In this document: positions 34,546-46,243 of the stretch, piece by piece
Numbering within the stretch: the stretch's first letter is position 1
How the letters are laid out: each line of letters opens with the position of its first letter
NCBI RefSeq assembly: GCF_030412965.1
Contig: NZ_JAUHJQ010000002.1
Coordinates: forward strand, 310,001-374,000
Length of the DNA: 64,000 nt
Direction of reading: 5' to 3'
DNA from: Nocardioides oceani
Lineage (GTDB): Bacteria > Actinomycetota > Actinomycetes > Propionibacteriales > Nocardioidaceae
Made by a program: the position numbers and the translations under genes
Notes under the pieces: generated by a model
What the model was told of the DNA's origin: nothing
The model's database searches: none
The model's input: the letters and a program-made list of their open reading frames with translations, nothing else

Positions 34546-36075
34546 ATGGCCGTCCCCACGTTCGTCGACCGCGTGACCCTGCACGTCGCTGCCGGGCGCG
34601 GTGGGAACGGCGTCGCGTCCGTCCACCGCGAGAAGTTCAAGCCGCTCGGTGGCCCCGACGGCGGCAACGGCGGGCCGGGCGGGTCGGTGATCCTCCGGGT
34701 CGACCCGCAGGTCACCACGCTCGTCGACTACCACCACAGCCCCAAGCGCCGCGCCGAGCACGGCGGCCACGGCGCGGGCGCCCACCGCAACGGCGGCCAC
34801 GGCGCCGACCTCGTGCTGCCCGTCCCCGACGGCACGGTCGTGGGCCTCCGCGACGGGACGGTCCTCGCCGACCTCGTCGGCGCCGGCACCGAGATGGTGA
34901 TCGCGCAGGGCGGCCGCGGCGGCCTCGGCAACGCCGCGCTGGCCAGCAGCAAGCGCAAGGCGCCCGGCTTCGCGCTGCTCGGCGAGCCCGGCGAGGAGCT
35001 CGACATCGTGCTCGAGCTCAAGGTCGTCGCCGACATCGGCCTGGTCGGCTTCCCGAGCGCCGGCAAGTCCAGCCTGATCGCCGCGATCTCGCGGGCGCGG
35101 CCGAAGATCGCCGACTACCCGTTCACCACCCTGGTGCCCAACCTCGGCGTGGTGACCGCCGGCGACACGACGTTCACCGTCGCCGACGTGCCGGGCCTGA
35201 TCGAGGGCGCCAGCGAGGGCCGCGGCCTCGGGCACGACTTCCTGCGCCACATCGAGCGGTGCGCGGCGATCGTGCACGTCATCGACACCGCCACCATCGA
35301 GCCGGGCCGCAACCCGCTCGACGACCTCGACGTCATCGAGAACGAGCTCCACCGGTACGGCGGCCTGGAGGACCGGCCGCGGCTGGTCGCGCTGAACAAG
35401 GTCGACGTCCCCGACGGCTCCGACCTCGCCGACATCACCATCGACGACCTGCGCGGGCGCGGCCTCACCGTCATCCCGGTCTCGGCCGCCTCCGGCGCCG
35501 GCCTGCGCGAGCTGACCTTCGCAATGGCCTCGATCGTCGAGGCCGCCCGCGCCGCGAAGCCGGTCGTGGAGACCAAGCGGATCGTGATCCGCCCGGCAGC
35601 GGCCGACGGCGGCGACGACTTCACCGTCACCGCCACCGGCGAGGGCTGGCGGGTGCGCGGCACCAAGCCCGAGCGCTGGGTGCGCCAGACCGACTTCAGC
35701 AACGACGAGGCCGTCGGGTTCCTCGCCGACCGGCTCAACCGGCTCGGCGTCGAGGACCGGCTGGTCAAGCTCGGCGCCGAGGAGGGCGACACTGTCCTCA
35801 TCGGCCACCCCGACAACGCGGTCGTCTTCGACTTCAAGCCGGGGATGGAGGCCGGGGCGGAGATGCTCGGCCGGCGCGGCGAGGACCAGCGCTTCGACGA
35901 GTCCCGGCCCGCCGCGCGCCGCCGACGCGCGATCGACGAGCTGATGGACGAGCGCGCCGAGCACGAGACGCGCGCCGACGTGGCACGCCGGCTGGACCGG
36001 CCGGGCGGCCCGACGTCGTACGAGATCGGGAGCGCGGAGGACCCCGACTGGCACGAGGACGACCCCGGTGAGTGA
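34546..36075 (+). CDS. obg: GTPase Obg/CgtA
   Basis: A 509-residue essential GTPase for 50S subunit maturation and stress signalling. The glycine-rich Obg domain (1-160; [29 protein letters not shown]) precedes a G domain with G1 GFPSAGKS (168-175), G2 [10 protein letters not shown]3 [10 protein letters not shown]4 NKVD and G5 SAAS, then a C-terminal OCT domain (about 350-430) and an acidic tail. The start lies behind GTAGGTAG. proB begins inside its last codons (8-bp overlap). Confidence 0.96.
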   Translation: MAVPTFVDRVTLHVAAGRGGNGVASVHREKFKPLGGPDGGNGGPGGSVILRVDPQVTTLVDYHHSPKRRAEHGGHGAGAHRNGGHGADLVLPVPDGTVVGLRDGTVLADLVGAGTEMVIAQGGRGGLGNAALASSKRKAPGFALLGEPGEELDIVLELKVVADIGLVGFPSAGKSSLIAAISRARPKIADYPFTTLVPNLGVVTAGDTTFTVADVPGLIEGASEGRGLGHDFLRHIERCAAIVHVIDTATIEPGRNPLDDLDVIENELHRYGGLEDRPRLVALNKVDVPDGSDLADITIDDLRGRGLTVIPVSAASGAGLRELTFAMASIVEAARAAKPVVETKRIVIRPAAADGGDDFTVTATGEGWRVRGTKPERWVRQTDFSNDEAVGFLADRLNRLGVEDRLVKLGAEEGDTVLIGHPDNAVVFDFKPGMEAGAEMLGRRGEDQRFDESRPAARRRRAIDELMDERAEHETRADVARRLDRPGGPTSYEIGSAEDPDWHEDDPGE

Positions 36076-37195
36076 GGCGGCGTCCGGCCGGGCCCAGGTC
36101 ACCGACGCCCGGCGCGTCGTCGTCAAGGTCGGCTCCTCCTCGCTGACCACGGCCGCCGGCGGGATCGACCCGGCCCGGATGAGCCGCCTGGTCGACGTCC
36201 TGGTCGCCACCCGGGCGCGGGGCGCCGAGGTCGTGCTGGTCTCCTCCGGCGCGATCGCCGCAGGGCTCGCGCCGCTCGGCCTGCGCACGCGGCCGCGCGG
36301 CCTCGCGGCCCAGCAGGCGGCAGCGTCCGTGGGCCAGGGGCTGCTGGTGCACCGCTACACCGAGGAGCTGGCCCGCCACGGCGTCGTCGCCGGTCAGGTG
36401 CTGCTGACGGTCGACGACGTGACCCGGCGCTCGCACTACCGCAACGCCCACCAGACCTTCGCCAAGCTGCTCGAGCTGGCCGTCCTGCCGATCGTCAACG
36501 AGAACGACACGGTCGCCACCACCGAGATCCGGTTCGGCGACAACGACCGACTGGCCGCGCTGGTCGCGCACCTGGTCCACGCCGACCTGCTGGTGCTGCT
36601 CTCCGACGTCGACGGGCTGTACGACGCCGCGCCGTCGAGCCCCGGCAGCCGGCTGCTCACCGACGTGGCCTCCGAGGCCGACCTCGCCGCCGTGGACATC
36701 GGCGGCACCGGCGCGGCCGGCGTCGGCACCGGCGGCATGCAGACCAAGGTCGAGGCCGCCCGGATCGCCACCGGCGCCGGCATCCCGGTCGTGCTCACCT
36801 CCGCCGACCGCGCCGGCGAGGCGCTGGCGGGGGAGCAGGTCGGCACGCTCTTCCACGCCACCGGGCGGCGTCGCCCGACCCGGCTGCTGTGGCTGGCCCA
36901 CGCCACCGAGCCGCTGGGCTCGCTGGTCCTCGACGCCGGCGCGGTCCGCGCGGTCGTCGAGCGGCGCGCCTCGCTGCTGGCCGCCGGGATCACCGCGGTC
37001 ACCGGGTCCTTCCACGCCGGCGACCCCGTCGACGTCGTCGGGCCCGACGGGGTCCTGGTCGGCCGCGGCCTGGTGAACTTCGACAGCGACGAGCTGCCCG
37101 GCCTGCTCGGGCGCTCCTCGGGCGACCTCGCGCGGGAGCTCGGCGCGGCCTACGAGCGGGAGGTCGTCCACCGCGACGACCTCGCGCTCGTCTGA
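36068..37195 (+). CDS. proB: Glutamate 5-kinase
   Basis: A 375-residue enzyme catalysing the first step of proline synthesis. The amino-acid-kinase domain has [49 protein letters not shown] and [12 protein letters not shown]-terminal PUA domain starts near residue 285 ([23 protein letters not shown]). GTG 36068 overlaps obg by 8 bp. proA, which usually follows, is absent from this window. Confidence 0.95.
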   Translation: MSEAASGRAQVTDARRVVVKVGSSSLTTAAGGIDPARMSRLVDVLVATRARGAEVVLVSSGAIAAGLAPLGLRTRPRGLAAQQAAASVGQGLLVHRYTEELARHGVVAGQVLLTVDDVTRRSHYRNAHQTFAKLLELAVLPIVNENDTVATTEIRFGDNDRLAALVAHLVHADLLVLLSDVDGLYDAAPSSPGSRLLTDVASEADLAAVDIGGTGAAGVGTGGMQTKVEAARIATGAGIPVVLTSADRAGEALAGEQVGTLFHATGRRRPTRLLWLAHATEPLGSLVLDAGAVRAVVERRASLLAAGITAVTGSFHAGDPVDVVGPDGVLVGRGLVNFDSDELPGLLGRSSGDLARELGAAYEREVVHRDDLALV

Positions 37196-37208
37196 GGCGC
37201 CGGCCGGG

Positions 37209-38213
37209 ATGCTGCGCCGCGCGCTCGGTGCCACCGGCTGGTGGCTGCGCGACCACCTCGGGCTGGTCCTGCTCGCGCTGGTCCTGGTGCCCGCGGCGGT
37301 GCTCACCGCGCTGCGGCTGACCGACCCGTCCTGGGGACCTGCGGTGCGGCTGACCTCGTTCGTCCCCTACGCCCTGCCCCTGTACGCCGCCGCGCTGGTG
37401 GTCGCCGGCATCCGGCACGCCCGGTGGCGGTCCCGGGTGCAGCTCGTGCCGGTGGTGCTCGCCGCCGCCGGCCTGGCCGCGCACGGGTGGTGGGTCGCGC
37501 CGTACTGGCTCGGTCCCAACCCGCCCGCCGCCCGCGGCGCCGACCCGCTGGTGGTCGTGACCTCGAACCTCTTCCAGGGCGAGGGCGACGCGCTCGGGCT
37601 GGTCGAGCTGGCGAGCGCCGAGGAGGCCGACCTGCTCGTGGTCAACGAGATCACCGGGCCGGCGCTGCGGCAGATGCGCTCGGCCGGGATCGACGACGTG
37701 CTGCCGTACGCGGTCGGCGGGCCCGAGGAGGACCCGGTGGTCGGCACGATGGTCTTCAGCCGGGTGCCGCTGTCCGAGCCGCGCCGGCTGGACACCCCGC
37801 TGGCGTCGTACAAGGTCGACGTCGGGGGACCGGGTGGGCTGACCCTGCTCGCGGTGCACCCGTCCGCGCCGCTCGACGCGGGGGACTGGCGCCGCGACCA
37901 CGACACGTTGCGACGGGCCGCGGTGCGGGGCGGGGCCGACCTCGTCGTGGGTGACCTCAACGCCACCTTGGACCACGCGCCCCTGCGGCGGCTGGTCGAC
38001 GCGGGCTACCGCGACGCCGTGGAGCTGGCCAACGCCGGCTTCCAGCCCACCTGGCCCGAGAACGGGCTGTTCGGGCCGCTCTCGTTCCTCCCCGCCCTCG
38101 TCCAGATCGACCACGTCCTGGTCGGCGAGGACCTGGCCGCCCGCTCCGCCCGGGCCGTCGCCCTCGGCGGCACCGACCACCGCGCGGTCGTCGCCGAGCT
38201 CGCACCCCAGTGA
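37209..38213 (+). CDS. Membrane-anchored endonuclease/exonuclease/phosphatase-family protein
   Basis: A 334-residue protein. Three N-terminal membrane helices (residues about 17-100) are followed by an extracellular EEP domain with VVVTSNLFQGEGD (Asn), LLVVNEITG (Glu), VGTMVFSRVPL, LLAVHPSAP (His), VVGDLNATLDHAP (Asp/Asn) and the final GGTDHRAVVAEL (Asp-His). It resembles actinobacterial secreted EEP hydrolases of unknown substrate. It occupies the place where proA is expected. A 13-bp terminator hairpin follows. Confidence 0.85.
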   Translation: MLRRALGATGWWLRDHLGLVLLALVLVPAAVLTALRLTDPSWGPAVRLTSFVPYALPLYAAALVVAGIRHARWRSRVQLVPVVLAAAGLAAHGWWVAPYWLGPNPPAARGADPLVVVTSNLFQGEGDALGLVELASAEEADLLVVNEITGPALRQMRSAGIDDVLPYAVGGPEEDPVVGTMVFSRVPLSEPRRLDTPLASYKVDVGGPGGLTLLAVHPSAPLDAGDWRRDHDTLRRAAVRGGADLVVGDLNATLDHAPLRRLVDAGYRDAVELANAGFQPTWPENGLFGPLSFLPALVQIDHVLVGEDLAARSARAVALGGTDHRAVVAELAPQ

Positions 38214-38221
38214 CCCCCCGA

Positions 38222-38259
38222 CCGCCGAGGTGGCGCCTGCGGGGCTGCCACCTCGGCGG
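38222..38259 (+). terminator. Terminator hairpin
   Basis: Perfect 13-bp stem (CCGCCGAGGTGGC, 38222-38234; GCCACCTCGGCGG, 38247-38259) with a 12-nt loop, 8 bp after the EEP-protein stop. Confidence 0.8.
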
Positions 38260-38277
38260 GGGTGGAGGGGCGCGCCG

Positions 38278-38283
38278 TAGGCT
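38278..38283 (+). promoter_or_regulatory. -10 box for iscS-mnmA
   Basis: TAGGCT 9 nt before the ATG at 38293, implying a leader of only a few nucleotides. No ribosome site is visible. Confidence 0.4.
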
Positions 38284-38292
38284 GGGGGCGTC

Positions 38293-39480
38293 ATGACCAG
38301 CAGGACCGTCTACCTCGACCACGCCGCGACCACCCCGATGGTCCCCGCGGCCGTCGAGGCGATGACCTCGCGGATGCTCGCGGTCGGCAACCCCAGCTCG
38401 CTGCACGCCTCGGGCCGGCACGCCCGGCGGGTGGTCGAGGAGTCGCGCGAGACGATCGCGCAGGCGATCGGCTGCCGGCCCGGTGAGGTGGTCTTCACCT
38501 CCGGCGGCACCGAGGCCGACAACCTGGCCGTGAAGGGCGTGTTCTGGGCCCGCCGCGACGCCGACCCGCGCCGCACCCGCGTGCTCACCACCGCCGTCGA
38601 GCACCACGCCGTCCTCGACACCGTGCACTGGCTCGAGGAGCACGAGGGCGCCGAGGTCGAGCTGCTGCCGGTCGACGCGCACGGGGTGCTCGACCTCGAC
38701 GCGCTCCGCGCCAGCGTCGAGCGCGACCCCGCGAGCGTCGCCCTGGTCTCGGTGATGTGGGCCAATAACGAGGTCGGGTCGCTGCAGCCGGTCGAGGAGG
38801 TCGTCGCGACGGTCGCGCCGCACGGCATCCCGGTCCACACCGACGCCGTCCAGGCGGTCGGCCAGGTCCCCGTCGACTTCGCCCGCACCGGCGTCGACGC
38901 GCTGACGCTGACCGGGCACAAGGTCGGCGGGCCCTACGGCGTCGGCGCCCTGGTCGTACGTCGCGAGCTCGGCGTGACCCCGATCGTCCACGGCGGCGGG
39001 CAGGAGCGCGACATCCGCTCCGGCACGCTCGACGTGCCGGCGATCGCGGGCTTCGCCGCCGCGGTGGAGCTGGCGGTCAAGAACCAGGCCGAGCACGCCG
39101 CCCGCGTCTCCGCGCTCCGCGACGACCTCGTGCGCCGGGTCGTCGAGCAGGTGCCCGACGCCCACCTGCACGGCGCCCCGCTGGACGGCTCGGCGCCCGG
39201 GCGCCTGCCCGGCAACGCCCACCTGGGCTTCCCGGGCTGCGAGGGCGACTCGCTGCTGATGCTGCTCGACGCGCGCGGCGTCGAGTGCTCGACGGGCTCG
39301 GCGTGCAGCGCCGGCGTGCCGCAGGCCAGCCACGTGCTGCTCGCCATGGGCTGCGACGAGGAGTCCGCGCGGCACTCGCTGCGCTTCTCCCTGGGCCACA
39401 CCAGCACCGCCGCGGACGTCGACGCGGTCGTCGAGGCCATCGCCCCCGTCGTCGAGCGGGCGCGGGCCGCACGCGCATGA
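38293..39480 (+). CDS. iscS: Cysteine desulfurase (IscS/NifS-like)
   Basis: A 395-residue PLP enzyme that releases sulfur from cysteine as a persulfide. [11 protein letters not shown] opens the fold, VEHHAVLDT and [10 protein letters not shown] line the PLP site, Lys210 of LTGHK forms the Schiff base, and the persulfide-carrying Cys338 lies in TGSACSAG. The stop overlaps mnmA by 4 bp, so its main client is probably tRNA 2-thiolation. The same pair occurs in M. tuberculosis (Rv3025c-Rv3024c). Confidence 0.94.
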   Translation: MTSRTVYLDHAATTPMVPAAVEAMTSRMLAVGNPSSLHASGRHARRVVEESRETIAQAIGCRPGEVVFTSGGTEADNLAVKGVFWARRDADPRRTRVLTTAVEHHAVLDTVHWLEEHEGAEVELLPVDAHGVLDLDALRASVERDPASVALVSVMWANNEVGSLQPVEEVVATVAPHGIPVHTDAVQAVGQVPVDFARTGVDALTLTGHKVGGPYGVGALVVRRELGVTPIVHGGGQERDIRSGTLDVPAIAGFAAAVELAVKNQAEHAARVSALRDDLVRRVVEQVPDAHLHGAPLDGSAPGRLPGNAHLGFPGCEGDSLLMLLDARGVECSTGSACSAGVPQASHVLLAMGCDEESARHSLRFSLGHTSTAADVDAVVEAIAPVVERARAARA

Positions 39481-40586
39481 GGGTCCTCGCCGCCATGTCC
39501 GGCGGCGTCGACTCCGCCGTCGCCGCCGCGCGTGCCGCCGAGGCCGGTCACGACGTCACCGGCGTGCACCTGGCCCTCTCGCGCAACCCCGCGTCGTACC
39601 GCTCCGGCGCGCGGGGCTGCTGCACCATCGAGGACAGCAACGACGCCCGCCGCGCGGCCGACGTCATCGGGATCCCGTTCTACGTCTGGGACATGAGCGA
39701 GCGGTTCCACGCCGACGTGGTCGAGGACTTCATGGACGAGTACGCCGCCGGGCGCACGCCCAACCCGTGCCTGCGGTGCAACGAGAAGATCAAGTTCGCC
39801 GCGGTGCTCGACCGGGCCCTGGCCCTCGGGTTCGACGCGGTCGCCACCGGCCACTACGCGCAGCTGCGCGAGGGGCCCGACGGCCTGGTCGAGATGCACC
39901 GCGCGGCCGACGGCGGCAAGGACCAGTCCTACGTCCTGGGCGTGCTCGACCAGGAGCAGCTGCGGCACTCGCTGTTCCCGCTCGGCGACACCCCGAAGTC
40001 CCGGGTCCGCGTGGAGGCGGCCGCCCGGGGGCTGCTCGTGGCCGACAAGCCCGACAGCCACGACATCTGCTTCGTCGCCGACGGCGACAACGCCGGCTGG
40101 CTGCGCGAGAAGCTCGGCGACCGGGCGCCCAACCACGGCGGCGACATCGTCGACGACGCGACCGGAGAGGTGCTCGGGAGCCACGAGGGCACCTACGGCT
40201 ACACGATCGGCCAGCGCAAGGGCCTGCGGATCGGCACGCCGGCGCCCGACGGCAGGCCGCGGTTCGTGCTCGACATCGAGCCGGTCTCCGGCACGGTCCG
40301 CGTCGGCCCCCGGGAGCGGCTGGCGGTCACCCGCCTGCGCGGCATCCGACCGCGCTGGTGCGGCACCGTGCCGACCGCGCTCGACGGGCCCGGCGTGACC
40401 GTCCAGCTCCGCGCGCACGGCGACGAGCACCGCGCCCGGGTCGTCGTCACACCCGGCGGCGAGGTCGAGGTCGACCTGCTCGACCCGGCGTACGGCATCG
40501 CCCCCGGCCAGGCCGCCGTCGTCTACGACGGCACCCGGGTCGTCGGGTCCGCGACCATCGCCGCGACCGACCGGGTGCCCGCGTGA
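39477..40586 (+). CDS. mnmA: tRNA-specific 2-thiouridylase MnmA
   Basis: A 369-residue enzyme that makes 2-thiouridine at tRNA position 34 (Lys, Glu, Gln). PP-loop [11 protein letters not shown], catalytic Cys98 in NPCLRCN and Cys198 in DSHDICFV, and the tRNA-binding [15 protein letters not shown] are all visible. ATG 39477 overlaps the iscS stop, and the next gene overlaps its stop. Some inserts of E. coli MnmA are shorter here, as in other actinobacteria. Confidence 0.95.
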   Translation: MRVLAAMSGGVDSAVAAARAAEAGHDVTGVHLALSRNPASYRSGARGCCTIEDSNDARRAADVIGIPFYVWDMSERFHADVVEDFMDEYAAGRTPNPCLRCNEKIKFAAVLDRALALGFDAVATGHYAQLREGPDGLVEMHRAADGGKDQSYVLGVLDQEQLRHSLFPLGDTPKSRVRVEAAARGLLVADKPDSHDICFVADGDNAGWLREKLGDRAPNHGGDIVDDATGEVLGSHEGTYGYTIGQRKGLRIGTPAPDGRPRFVLDIEPVSGTVRVGPRERLAVTRLRGIRPRWCGTVPTALDGPGVTVQLRAHGDEHRARVVVTPGGEVEVDLLDPAYGIAPGQAAVVYDGTRVVGSATIAATDRVPA

Positions 40587-41602
40587 GCGGCGGGGTCCGG
40601 GCGACCGGTGTCGGGTCCCACCCGGGTGACGACCAGCGCTGGTTCGACGAGGCGGTCCGCGTGGTGCTCGGGGAGCTCGGCGAGGAGCCCGGCCTGCCGT
40701 ACCTGCCCGAGGTGCCCGGCCGCGGGGCGACGGCCACCATGACCGGGCGCGGGCTGGCGGTCGTCGACGGGCTCGACGCCGACCTGCAGCCCGCCGGGTG
40801 GCGGCTCACCGGCTCCTCCGGCTCGCCGGGCCTCGACCACCGCCGTGCGTTCAGCCTGCTCGCCCAGGACCTCGACACGCTCGAGGAGCAGGCGCACGGA
40901 CTGACCGGCGCGTTCAAGCTGCAGGTCGCCGGGCCGTGGACGCTCGCCGCCACCGTCGAGCGGCCCCGCGGCGACAAGCTGGTCGCCGACCACGGTGCCC
41001 GCCGCGAGCTGGCGCAGGCGCTCGCCGAGGGCGTGGGCGCGCACGTCGCCGACGTACGCCGCCGGCTGCCGTCGATCGAGCGGCTCGTCGTGCAGGTCGA
41101 CGAGCCGGCGCTCGCCGCCGTGGTGACCGGCTCCGTCCCGACCGCCTCCGGCTTCGGCCGGCACCGCACCGTCGACCTGCCGGAGGCGTCCCAGGGCCTC
41201 GAGTGGGTGCTGGCAGCGATCGCCGACGCCGGCGCGGAGCCGTGGGTGCACGCGTGCGCCCCGGGCACGCCGTGGGGGCTGGTGCGCGGCGCCGGCGCCC
41301 GCGGGCTGTCGGTCGACGTCGAGGTGCTGGCCGCCGCCGACCACGACGTGCTGGCCGCGGCGCTCGAGGCGGGGGAGTCCGTCGCCCTGGGACTGGTGCC
41401 CGGCGCGGGTGGGGCGCTGCCGAGCGACGCGCACCTGACCGAGCGGGTGCTGCGGTGGCTCGACATGCTCGGGCTGGACCCCGCCGAGCTGCCGGGCCTG
41501 GTCGTCGCCCCGGCCTGCGGGCTGGCGGGCGCGGACGCGACGTACGCACGCGCGGCGCTCGCCCTGGTCAGGACGAGCGCCGCGAACGTGCGAGCGGGCT
41601 GA
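40583..41602 (+). CDS. MetE C-terminal-like (cobalamin-independent methionine synthase fold) protein
   Basis: A 339-residue single-domain protein of the UROD/MetE superfamily, equivalent in position to M. tuberculosis Rv3015c. It starts with TGVGSHPG and retains the zinc-ligand set of MetE as His223-x-Cys225 (WVHACAP), Glu247 (SVDVEVLA) and Cys312 (APACGLAGA). It lacks the N-terminal MetE domain, so it is not a standard methionine synthase. A thiol methyltransfer role is inferred. It is coupled to mnmA by a GTGA overlap, which may hint at sulfur or tRNA metabolism. Confidence 0.8.
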   Translation: MSGGVRATGVGSHPGDDQRWFDEAVRVVLGELGEEPGLPYLPEVPGRGATATMTGRGLAVVDGLDADLQPAGWRLTGSSGSPGLDHRRAFSLLAQDLDTLEEQAHGLTGAFKLQVAGPWTLAATVERPRGDKLVADHGARRELAQALAEGVGAHVADVRRRLPSIERLVVQVDEPALAAVVTGSVPTASGFGRHRTVDLPEASQGLEWVLAAIADAGAEPWVHACAPGTPWGLVRGAGARGLSVDVEVLAAADHDVLAAALEAGESVALGLVPGAGGALPSDAHLTERVLRWLDMLGLDPAELPGLVVAPACGLAGADATYARAALALVRTSAANVRAG

Positions 41603-41617
41603 GCACAGCCCGGGGGA

Positions 41618-43252
41618 TCAGCCGACGTGGACCCCGCCCTCGGGGCCGTCGGTCGCGAGCTCGGTGTGCTTGACGTCGAGCAGCGTCCAGATCAGCAGCG
41701 AGCCGACCAGGATCATCACGGCGCCGGCGAGGAACGCCGCGGTCGCCCCGTCGGTGAAGGAGCCGACGAACGAGAGGTAGCCGATCGTCCCGGCGTCTGC
41801 CTCGTTCCCGGCCGCCTGCGCCAGCTGCGGCGCGAGGTCGTCACCGGTGCGAGTGGCGAAGTGCAGCGAGACCGTGCTGAGGATGGCCAGGCCGAGCGCG
41901 CCGCCGACCTGCTGCATCGTGTTGAGCACGCCGGACCCGATGCCGGAGTCCTCCGCCTTGACGTGGTGCACCGCGGTGAGCGTCATGGGGACGAACGTCA
42001 GGCCCATGCCGACCGCCATCAGCAGGATGAACGGGAACAGCGAGGCCCAGTAGTTCAGGTCCGCGCCGACGTGGCCGTTGGTGGCGGTGAGCAGCGCCTG
42101 CGCGGAGTCGTCCACGTCCAGCCGGGAGAAGCCGAACAGCGCGACCGCAGCCATCAAGCTGCCGGTGCCGGCGATGTAGCGGGCGTCGATCCGGTTGACC
42201 AGGTTGGACGACAGGCCGGCGCCGATGACGATGCCGACCGAGAACGGCAGGAACGCGAAGCCGGTCCGCAGCGGGCTGTAGCCCACGACCTGCTGGATGA
42301 AGAGGCTCAGGAAGTAGAACATCGCGAACATCGCCGCGGGGACGAGCATCATCACCGCGAAGCTGGTGGCCCGGGTGCGGTTCTGGAAGATGCGCACCGG
42401 CAGGAGCGGGTGGGAGACGCGGGACTCCACGACGGCGAACGCGACGAGCAGCGCGACACCGGCGACCAGCGAGGCGATCGTCGTCGGGTCGCCCCAGCCG
42501 TGCGCCTCCTCACCGGCGCGGGTGAAGCCGAAGACCAGGGCGAGCAGGCCCAGGGTGCCGGTGACGGCGCCGGGGACGTCGAGCTGGCCGGGGTGCGACT
42601 CCGACTCGGGCAGGAAGCGCGGGGCGAGCAGGGCGGCGGCGATGCCGATCGGCACGTTGATCAGGAACGTCAGGCGCCAGCCGTTGAGGTCCACGCCGAA
42701 GAGGCTGTCGACGCCGAAGACGCTGTCGAGGCCGGTGAGCCAGCCGCCGAGGATAAGGCCGACCGCCGCGCCGGCGCCGGACATCGCGGCGTACACCGCG
42801 AAGGCGCGGTTGCGCTGCGGGCCGGCCGGGAACGTCGTGGTGATCAGCGCCAGGGCGGCGGGGGAGGCCAGCGCCGCGCCCAGGCCCTGGAGGCCGCGGG
42901 CGCCGAGCAGCAGCGGCTCGTTGGTCGCGAAGCCGCCCAGCAGGGAGGCGACGGCGAAGACGACGAGGCCGAGCATGAAGATCCGGCGCCGGCCGTAGAG
43001 GTCGCCGAGCCGGCCGCCGAGGAGCAGCAGGCCGCCGAAGGCGAGGGAGTAGCCGGTGACGATCCAGGTCAGGTTCGCCTCGCCGATGTCGAGGTCGGTC
43101 CCGATGTAGGGGAGCGCGATGTTGGCGATGCTCGCGTCGAGCACGACCATCAGCTGCGCGATGGAGATCAGCACGAGCGCCCAGCCCAGGTGCCGGGCGC
43201 GCCCCGTCCCGGGCTCGGCCGCCGCGTCGGCGGTGGTGGTGGTGTCGGACAT
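41618..43252 (-). CDS. DHA2 (EmrB/QacA) family 14-helix MFS drug exporter
   Basis: A 544-residue multidrug:H+ antiporter with 14 predicted helices. Motif C-like AAMSGAGAAVGLILGGWL, motif A GGRLGDLYGRRRIF and the N-terminal QLMVVLDASIANIALPYIG are typical. The loop before helix 6 contains an imperfect duplication (DSVFGVDSLFGVD). It lies 20 bp downstream of a tetR gene on the same strand, which probably represses it. The stop faces the MetE-like gene across 15 bp. Confidence 0.92.
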   Translation of the reverse strand: MSDTTTTADAAAEPGTGRARHLGWALVLISIAQLMVVLDASIANIALPYIGTDLDIGEANLTWIVTGYSLAFGGLLLLGGRLGDLYGRRRIFMLGLVVFAVASLLGGFATNEPLLLGARGLQGLGAALASPAALALITTTFPAGPQRNRAFAVYAAMSGAGAAVGLILGGWLTGLDSVFGVDSLFGVDLNGWRLTFLINVPIGIAAALLAPRFLPESESHPGQLDVPGAVTGTLGLLALVFGFTRAGEEAHGWGDPTTIASLVAGVALLVAFAVVESRVSHPLLPVRIFQNRTRATSFAVMMLVPAAMFAMFYFLSLFIQQVVGYSPLRTGFAFLPFSVGIVIGAGLSSNLVNRIDARYIAGTGSLMAAVALFGFSRLDVDDSAQALLTATNGHVGADLNYWASLFPFILLMAVGMGLTFVPMTLTAVHHVKAEDSGIGSGVLNTMQQVGGALGLAILSTVSLHFATRTGDDLAPQLAQAAGNEADAGTIGYLSFVGSFTDGATAAFLAGAVMILVGSLLIWTLLDVKHTELATDGPEGGVHVG

Positions 43253-43272
43253 GGGTGGTCCTCTTTCTCTTC

Positions 43273-43884
43273 TCAGTGGCCGTCGGTGGCGGCGGGCAGG
43301 ACGATCTGGTCGATGACGCGGGCGACGAGCTCGGGGGTGGGCTCCTCGCCGAGGACGAAGACGCGGTGCAGGACGATCCCGGGCAGGGCCGCCTCGAGCA
43401 GGTCGAGGTCGGCGTCCGCGCGGACCTCACCACGGCGTACGGCGCGCTCCCACACCTCGCGGGAGGGCGCCTGCTTGAGGGGTACGACGTGCTCGCGCCA
43501 GGCGGCGGCGAAGTCGGCGTCGCGGGCGATGGCGGTGATGACGCTGGCGAAGAGACCGACCTGCTCGCGATCCATGAGGCCGTCCCCGGGACCGAAGCCG
43601 CAGAACAGCAGGGTCAGGTCCTCGCGGAGGCTGCCGGTGTCGGGGACCTCGGTCGGGGTCTTGGTCGAGTGCAGCGCCTCGACCACCAGCCGGGCCTTGC
43701 TGGACCAGCGCCGGTAGAGCGTGGCCTTCGACGCCCGGGCTCGGGTGGCCACCGCGTCCATGGTCAGCCGGTCGTAGCCGACGTCGCCGAGCACCTCGAG
43801 GGTCGCTGCAAGGATCTCCTGCTCGCGGTCGCCCTCGACGCGCGGTCGGGGAGCGTGCTCGGCGTCGGCGCCGGTCGGGACCAT
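43273..43884 (-). CDS. TetR-family transcriptional repressor
   Basis: A 203-residue regulator. The N-terminal helix-turn-helix is EQEILAATLEVLGDVGYDRLTMDAVATRARASKATLYRRW, with a C-terminal ligand and dimerisation domain of the TetR_C_11 kind (TLLFCGFGPG, then IVLHRVFVLGEEP). It is cotranscribed with the DHA2 exporter. A compound palindrome 29-52 bp upstream of its ATG is the likely operator. Ligand unknown. Confidence 0.92.
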   Translation of the reverse strand: MVPTGADAEHAPRPRVEGDREQEILAATLEVLGDVGYDRLTMDAVATRARASKATLYRRWSSKARLVVEALHSTKTPTEVPDTGSLREDLTLLFCGFGPGDGLMDREQVGLFASVITAIARDADFAAAWREHVVPLKQAPSREVWERAVRRGEVRADADLDLLEAALPGIVLHRVFVLGEEPTPELVARVIDQIVLPAATDGH

Positions 43885-43913
43885 GGTGGGTCGTCCACCT
43901 CTCGTTCACCTGG

Positions 43914-43936
43914 ACGAAACGGAACGGTTTCGTTCC
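43914..43936 (-). promoter_or_regulatory. Overlapping palindromes, probable TetR operator
   Basis: Arms ACGAAAC (43914-43920) and GTTTCGT (43927-43933) around 6 bp, overlapped by GGAACG (43921-43926) and CGTTCC (43931-43936) around 4 bp. Two offset dyads suit binding of two TetR dimers, 29 bp upstream of the repressor start. Confidence 0.65.
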
Positions 43937-43945
43937 ATCGAGTAG

Positions 43946-46222
<2,277 letters not shown>

Positions 46223-46243
46223 GCCGCCCCCGGCAGGCGCGCG

